The translations under genes and the position numbers were made by a program. The notes under the pieces were generated by a model. It was not told the origin of the DNA. It ran no database searches and worked only from the letters and a program-made list of their open reading frames with translations. From Icerya purchasi (Eukaryota > Arthropoda > Insecta > Hemiptera > Monophlebidae): DNA of 64,000 bases. Below are positions 59,763-64,000 of the stretch, piece after piece. The DNA is taken from positions 446,017,292-446,081,291 of the forward strand of contig CM077115.1 of the NCBI GenBank assembly GCA_039619475.1. The letters run 5' to 3'. Every line of letters starts with the position of its first letter. The stretch's first letter is position 1.

Positions 59763-59767
<5 letters not shown>
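59041..59767 (-). mobile_element. Internally deleted mariner-family relic
   Basis: The ends carry GATCAATAAGT in inverted orientation: CGAGGAACGATCAATAAGT at 59,041 and, reversed, CATATGGATCAATAAGT at 59,767, each next to TA. On the minus strand an N-terminal piece VEDEAYSGRLPTSHTD (about 59,400-59,450), typical of the linker after the mariner helix-turn-helix, is followed almost directly by a C-terminal piece WFDHLKTALGGERFANDVEV (about 59,268-59,345). The whole catalytic D-D-D domain is missing between them. The family differs from the neighbouring mariner because the ends do not match. Confidence 0.65.
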
Positions 59768-59795
<28 letters not shown>

Positions 59796-59800
<5 letters not shown>

Positions 59801-61118
59801 TGCGTCCCGTAAGTTTTGAGACTGAGTCTATAAACTATACAAAAAAAAATACTAAAATTTTTTCAACACGATTTTTATTCAAAATAGGCTCCATTAGACT
59901 GTATACATTTGTTTGCGCGATCCTCCAACCTTTTCATACCTTTCAAAAACGCGTCGCTTGGAATATCGTTGAGGTTCCTCGTCACAGCTTCTTGAATCTC
60001 AGGAATCGATGCAAAATGTTTTCCTGTCAGGGTCATTTTTAGTTTGGGAAACAGGAAATAGTCCGGTGGACTCATATCCAGCGAATAAGGCGGGTGGTGC
60101 AACACGGGAACCGATTTTTTTCCCAAAAACTGAACGTTAATCGCTGCGGTGTGTGCTGGAGCGTTGTCGTGTAACAGGAAAAAAGATCGATTTCTCCACA
60201 AATTCGGCCTGACGCGCGCAATTCTTTTACAAAGGCGATCTAGAACTTGCTGATAGAATGCAGCATTGACAGTAACACCTTGAGGAACCAATTCTTTGTG
60301 AACAATTCCTTTTGAATCAAAGAACACGATAAGCATTGTTTTTACTTTGGACTTTTGAAATCGCAATTTTTTGGGTCGCGGGGAATTTTTTCCACACCAT
60401 TCCGCACTTTGCCTCTTCGTTTCAGGGTCATATGCAAAACACCAACTTTCGTCACCTGTAATTATGCTTTCAAGAAAATTCGGATCGGCTTCAATCATTT
60501 CGAGAAGGTCTCGCGCATGAAAGACGCGTTGTTCTTGTTGCTCAGCTGTCAGAGCATGTGGAACGAAGCGCGCGCAAATCTTCCGTTTTTGTAAATTGTT
60601 TCGAATAATGCGTTGAACGATGGATTTAGGGATTCCAGTTTCTTCTTCTACCAACCTACACCCCGCACTTCGATTCTCTTTCAAGAAATCGGCAACACGA
60701 GCGATGTTTTCATCTGTTTTCGTTGTACATGGTCCCCACCTCTCTCTTCATCTTTGATGCACCCCCTACCCGAAGTAAACGAATTAAACCACCGAAATAC
60801 AGTAGCGCGAGACAAAGTAGACTCAGCATAAGCCACTTTCATCATTTCGAATGTTTCCGTCGCACTTTTACCCGCTTTCCAACAAAACTTAATCGCTGCG
60901 CGTTGTTCGAGATTTGTTTCCATTTTAAAGTTATGACAACACAGCCAACAGTATGTCACGCGCACAGTCACCAAACCGGGACTAATCATCCGATCGACTT
61001 GAAACTTGGTATGAAAGGGTGAGAAGCATGTAGTAAGAAGTTCCTAAAATTTCATGAAGATAGCTCTACTTGTTTCGATTCTATACTCGTAGTCTTAAAA
61101 CTTACGGGACGCACTGTG
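59796..61118 (-). mobile_element. mariner element, complete ends, 1,323 bp
   Basis: Terminal inverted repeats begin CACAGTGCGTCCCGTAAGTT at 59,796 and in reverse at 61,118, matching over 28 bases with one mismatch. TA flanks both ends (59,794-59,795 and 61,119-61,120), as required for Tc1/mariner insertion. The length is typical of a full mariner (about 1.3 kb). The left flank is a long TA microsatellite. Confidence 0.92.
59875..60923 (-). pseudogene. mariner transposase, D34D, one frameshift
   Basis: About 349 codons from METNLEQRAAIKFCWKAGKS (start codon at 60,923-60,921) to the stop at 59,875-59,877, the usual mariner length. The N-terminal helix-turn-helix region (RATVFRWFNSFTSGR) is intact. 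The catalytic triad is present: D in TGDESWCF (about 60,451-60,453, residue ~157), D in LLHDNAPAH (about 60,166-60,168, residue ~252) and D in PPDYFLFP (about 60,061-60,063, residue ~287), with 34 residues between the last two. CARFVPHAL corresponds to the WVPHEL-type dimer motif, and the linker reads YSLDMSP rather than the usual YSPDLAP. The only break seen is a one-base-equivalent shift in the GGGG run around 60,734-60,737, between ERGG and GPCTTKTDENIARVADF. It would not make full-length enzyme as it stands. Confidence 0.92.
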
Positions 61119-61120
61119 TA

Positions 61121-61289
61121 TATGTATATGTACACTGAGGAGGGGTTTTGCAGAGAGTAAAAAAAAGTAGTTTCCTTAATGAAATATTTTTTAAAAAACG
61201 TGAGATTGGCTTAAATTTACCGTAGAAACAAAAATCCGAAAAAAAGAAAATTAATTTTCAATGTAGTCAAACGAAAATTACCTAAGAAA
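61121..61289. other. Short spacer, no supported feature
   Basis: AT-rich sequence after the mariner. Confidence 0.4.
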
Positions 61290-61450
61290 TTTTTAGATAC
61301 AGCCCGTTTTCAATGGGAGCTAGAAAGTTGGCTTTTTATGTTTTCGTCATTAAAATATATGTACAAAAAAAATACCAACGTTCAAAGTTTTAAAATTGGA
61401 TGACCAAAATTTTGAAATTAATAGTATAATGAACACACCAGTGGCTTAGA
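61290..61450 (+). repeat. Dispersed copy of the 6.7-7.3 kb repeat
   Basis: ACAGCCCGTTTTC, GAGCTAGAAAG, ATGTTTTCGTCATTAAAATA, AAAATACCAACG and ACCAAAATTTTGAAA follow the same order as 7,066-7,200 (ACAGCCC, GTAGCTGGAG, GATGTATTTTAATCA, AAAATACGAA, CCCAAATTTTGAAAA). Confidence 0.5.
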
Positions 61451-62110
61451 ATAATGTAGATTCGGATGAAGGGAATTAATTGGCAACCTCACGACGCTGT
61501 TTACATGCTCAACACTGATAAAGGTATTGTTAGTGAACGTTACTCTTTAAAACAACACCGTGGTCTAGCATTGTTACGACTCGAAAATACTTACCCCGAA
61601 AATTGTCTCAAATGAAAATGCTTTTAAAAAAAAATTATGTATCGATTTCCCAAATTTACTCCCGTCAAAATTAAAAGATACTGAAAAATTTTATGATTAT
61701 TCTTGAACAACATTAACCTTTTTGAAGCCGGCGCCGAATCAGATTGCAATAATGGTTCAGCACACTTAGCTCACAGAAACACGGGTGATTGTATTGTATT
61801 AGAGTTTTTATTTATTTATTTTTTCGGCTCGGCGATGTTTCGGGTCACTATTAATTCGATGTGTGTTAGGAAGCGAACGTAATATTACAATAAATGCATC
61901 ACGCAAAAATGACTGTAAATGTTTTAACATAATCCGAGGGAGTGTCTGTATGGAATCATTAAAGTCCCGCTCACCCGCGACTAAAATGCATAAGACGCTC
62001 CAACACGACTGAGCAGAAAAAATTATGCGCATATTTCATCGAGTTTTTTTTTTTTTAGAATGGTAGATTATTAAAAGAAAATCAACTTATACAGTTAGAC
62101 TTTGATGCCG

Positions 62111-62116
<6 letters not shown>
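61451..62116. other. No supported feature
   Basis: No recognised coding motif. Confidence 0.45.

Positions 62117-62168
<52 letters not shown>
62117..62168 (-). repeat. TTA (TAA) microsatellite at the end of an inverted CR1-like copy
   Basis: About 17 TTA units. On the minus strand it reads TAA and directly follows the inverted reverse-transcriptase copy, replacing the true C-terminus found at 63.5 kb. It may be a 3' tail or a repeat grown from one. Confidence 0.7.
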
Positions 62169-62169
<1 letters not shown>

Positions 62170-62406
62170 GTTTTGAAAGATGTATAATATTATAGTCTAC
62201 AACTGTGTCTTGACTTCTATCAAATAACCTTATAACATTTTTCTGTAGTTGTGTCAGATGTTTCAAATGGTAGTCTGCAGCTTTGCCCCAGTGCATGATT
62301 CCATAACTCAGCACCGGTTGGTATAGGGCCATATATAGTTTACGGAGGTGTATGGTATTAAAAAATTTGCTCAGATAATAAAATATATAATTTAATTTTC
62401 TAATTT
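62169..62406 (-). pseudogene. CR1-like reverse transcriptase thumb region, inverted duplicate
   Basis: On the minus strand it encodes HLRKLYMALYQPVLSYGIMH followed by WGKAADYHLKHLTQL, IRLFDR and NIIHLSKL, typical of the C-terminal thumb of CR1-like (possibly Daphne-like) non-LTR enzymes. It is an exact inverted copy of 62,419-62,613 plus 63,465-63,510. It ends in the TAA run instead of continuing into the C-terminus. Confidence 0.8.
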
Positions 62407-62613
62407 TCGATGCAAGGTAAATTAGAAAATTAAATTATATATTTTATTATCTGAGCAAATTTTTTAATACCATACACCTCCGTAAACTATATATGGCCCT
62501 ATACCAACCGGTGCTGAGTTATGGAATCATGCACTGGGGCAAAGCTGCAGACTACCATTTGAAACATCTGACACAACTACAGAAAAATGTTATAAGGTTA
62601 TTTGATAGAAGTC
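62212..62613. repeat. Perfect palindrome, 195-bp arms, 12-bp spacer
   Basis: Arms 62,212-62,406 and 62,419-62,613 are reverse complements with no mismatch that I can find, separated by 12 bases. Each arm holds the same reverse-transcriptase coding segment, one on each strand. The duplicate similarity extends a further ~43 bases on the left (62,169-62,211), matching 63,468-63,510 on the right after an insertion. Confidence 0.9.
62419..62613 (+). pseudogene. CR1-like reverse transcriptase thumb region, forward copy
   Basis: Encodes YYLSKFFNTIHLRKLYMALY followed by QPVLSYGIMHWGKAADYH (about 62,440-62,560). The reading frame is interrupted after FDRS (62,613) by an 851-base insertion and continues at 63,468 with the QDTVVDYNIIHLSKL segment. 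The polymerase catalytic domain is missing. Confidence 0.85.
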
Positions 62614-63464
62614 TCTTTTTTTTTTCTTTTTTTTTTCCACTGTACCAGTCGAGGGACCACAAACAGCGCCAGTATTAATTTTAATATATGTATTATGATG
62701 ATAGAAATGTGACCAATCCAAAGCCCTCCAGTGAGGGGTTTGGCTTATAATAGTTCACTACAACTTATAAAAAGGGATACAAAGTCTAGAGAAGGACGAA
62801 AAGCTACATAAGCAGTACAGCACAATTTTGACCATATGGCCCTTAGGATATAAAAAGCGAATGGGATGGATTTTAATAGAGAACAACATGAGATTAGTAC
62901 AGCAGCGTGTACAATGTAATATTTAGAGCACAATCGTCATGATAACAGTGCTATTTAGTGTATTTCATAAAAGCTCGGCACGCATTTAGTGTGCAAGAGT
63001 GCGAGCACCACAGCAATCGCCTTATGGAACGTTATCCATACGTAGCAAGTCTACTTCTTATGATATCTGACAATAACTCGAACATCATGGCAATCACTAT
63101 GTTAAGAGTGACCCATACATGTCAAGTTTATTGTAGAACGTTATCCATACGTAGCAAGTCTACTTCTTATGATATCTGATAAAGATTCGAACACCATGGC
63201 AATCACTAAGTTAAGAGTGACCCATACATGTCATGTTTATTTGGGTCAGATGACCTGGATCCCATAGTAACCGTTGCTGTTTGGTCGGACAACAGAGTCC
63301 GGTGAAGTAAATACTTGATAAAAGTTTCGAGTCATAATAACTGATGCTAACGTATTTAAAACTAAATGCACTTAAGTTATGGGAAGAGCGTCACGACACC
63401 ACTTCCTTCTCTTTAACCTTCTTCTCGGATTACCCGGAGGAGTATTTATAAACATGCTACTAAC
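62614..63464. mobile_element. Unidentified 851-bp insertion in the forward CR1-like copy
   Basis: Comparison with the uninterrupted inverted copy shows that this block is extra. GTC is present on both sides (62,611-62,613 and 63,465-63,467), a 3-base repeat that may be a target duplication or chance. The left edge is a T-rich run (TCTTTTTTTTT...), so on the minus strand it would end in an A-rich tail like a retroposed sequence. It contains a 109-base tandem duplication (63,027-63,241). No coding similarity was recognised. Confidence 0.65.
63027..63241 (+). repeat. Tandem duplication, 109-bp unit
   Basis: Units 63,027-63,135 and 63,136-63,241 share GAACGTTATCCATACGTAGC, AAGTCTACTTCTTATGATAT, ATGGCAATCACTA and GTTAAGAGTGACCCATACAT with only a few differences. 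It lies inside the 851-base insertion. Confidence 0.85.
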
Positions 63465-63467
63465 GTC

Positions 63468-63835
63468 AAGACACAGTTGTAGACTATAATATTATACATC
63501 TTTCAAAACTTTACGAACTGCAGCTCCTTATGTTTGTCCTTAAGAATAGAAAAAAATTTGACATCTCCGTTACACAGGGTATTACAAGATCAGCGGGGGA
63601 AGAATTAGCAGCACTACCAAATATTAACAAATACCATATCCGGAATCAGTCAATATATATGGGTCCCAAACTTTTTAATTCTTTACCCTCATCCTTAAAA
63701 ATAGACTTAAAAAACTACAAAAAACGCCGTAAAATTCTTGTATCCTACCTATCATCATAACTATAACTATAAAAAGATAAGGAAACATAAGAAAGAAGAG
63801 AGAGAAGAGTAATAAAAAAAAAAAAAAAAAAAAGG
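63468..63835 (+). pseudogene. CR1-like reverse transcriptase C-terminus with poly-A tail
   Basis: Continues from 62,613: the C-terminal segment KLYELQLLMFVLKNRKKFDI, then ITRSAGEELAALPNINKYHI, YMGPKLFNSLPSSLKIDLKN and a basic end with stop codon at 63,758-63,760. GPKLFNSLP is the characteristic tail motif of CR1-like arthropod elements. A poly-A tail lies at about 63,813-63,833, so this is the true 3' end of the copy. The frame is open over the last ~95 codons. Confidence 0.85.
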
Positions 63836-64000
63836 TTCATCAAATTTTAATTCGTTTTATATTTGTATAAGTTATTGTATTAAATAAATTAATAGTACGC
63901 ATTCGGCATTTTTTTTTTTTTTTTTTGCAGCTTGAAGAAAGTTTTAATGTTTTTTTTTATTTTAATACCCATCGCTCGCGCAAATATGCGCATAGATGGA
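63836..64000. other. No supported feature
   Basis: AT-rich sequence with a T run at about 63,909-63,926; the window ends here. Confidence 0.4.

Noticed and set aside
62117..62332. Separate gene encoding a protein with a poly-isoleucine tail
   Set aside because: The tail is a translated TAA microsatellite after the inverted reverse-transcriptase copy.
1..64000. LTR retrotransposon or endogenous virus
   Set aside because: No paired long direct repeats and no gag, protease or integrase motifs were found; all reverse-transcriptase fragments are of non-LTR type.

Overview
The window looks like a gene-poor, transposon-packed stretch of an AT-rich animal nuclear genome, most plausibly an insect. 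The reasons are the mix of element families (Jockey-type, I-type with RNase H, CR1-like and RTE-like non-LTR retrotransposons, D34D mariner, hAT, piggyBac-type TTAA elements, tRNA-derived SINEs), the long TA, TAA and poly-A/T runs, and the absence of any operon-like or bacterial gene arrangement. I could not recognise a host protein-coding gene, rRNA gene, functional tRNA gene or CRISPR array. The species cannot be named from this sequence.

Layout. 0-2.5 kb: a decayed Jockey reverse transcriptase, then a hAT element with perfect 8-bp target duplications. 4-9 kb: a SINE, a tandem repeat, an 85-bp-arm foldback and the first copy of a ~700-bp dispersed repeat. 12-14 kb: TA-bounded repeats and a terminal-inverted-repeat element abutting an RTE-like reverse-transcriptase relic. 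16.5-19.1 kb: a cluster of repeats, each bounded by TA microsatellite, in both orientations, then another ~700-bp repeat. 20-21 kb: an I-type element with an RNase H domain and poly-A tail. 25-29 kb: a CR1-like relic, two I-type 3' ends and a tandem array. 30-35 kb: short non-autonomous DNA elements and local duplications. 36-40 kb: an I-type 3' end, a SINE and a long decayed reverse transcriptase. 42.2-43.3 kb: a piggyBac-type TTAA element without transposase. 45.8-49.6 kb: a multi-layer nest of elements. 51.7-53.4 kb: two SINEs of different families and an I-type scrap. 59-61.1 kb: an internally deleted mariner relic next to a nearly intact mariner. 62.1-63.8 kb: a CR1-like 3' end that includes a perfect 195-bp-arm palindrome interrupted by an 851-bp insertion.

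How the parts relate. Nearly all coding similarity belongs to mobile elements, and nearly all of it is broken. The mariner at 59,796-61,118 is closest to functional: one frameshift, intact D-D34-D residues and matching 28-bp ends. Insertion order can be read from target-site duplications. The best case is 45,831-49,603, where a TIR element was hit by a Jockey copy, which was itself hit by a hAT element and by a ~790-bp repeat. The likely novelty is in uncharacterised dispersed repeats: the TA-bounded family at 17-18 kb, the ~700-bp family and the palindrome. I see no sign of a new multi-gene system.
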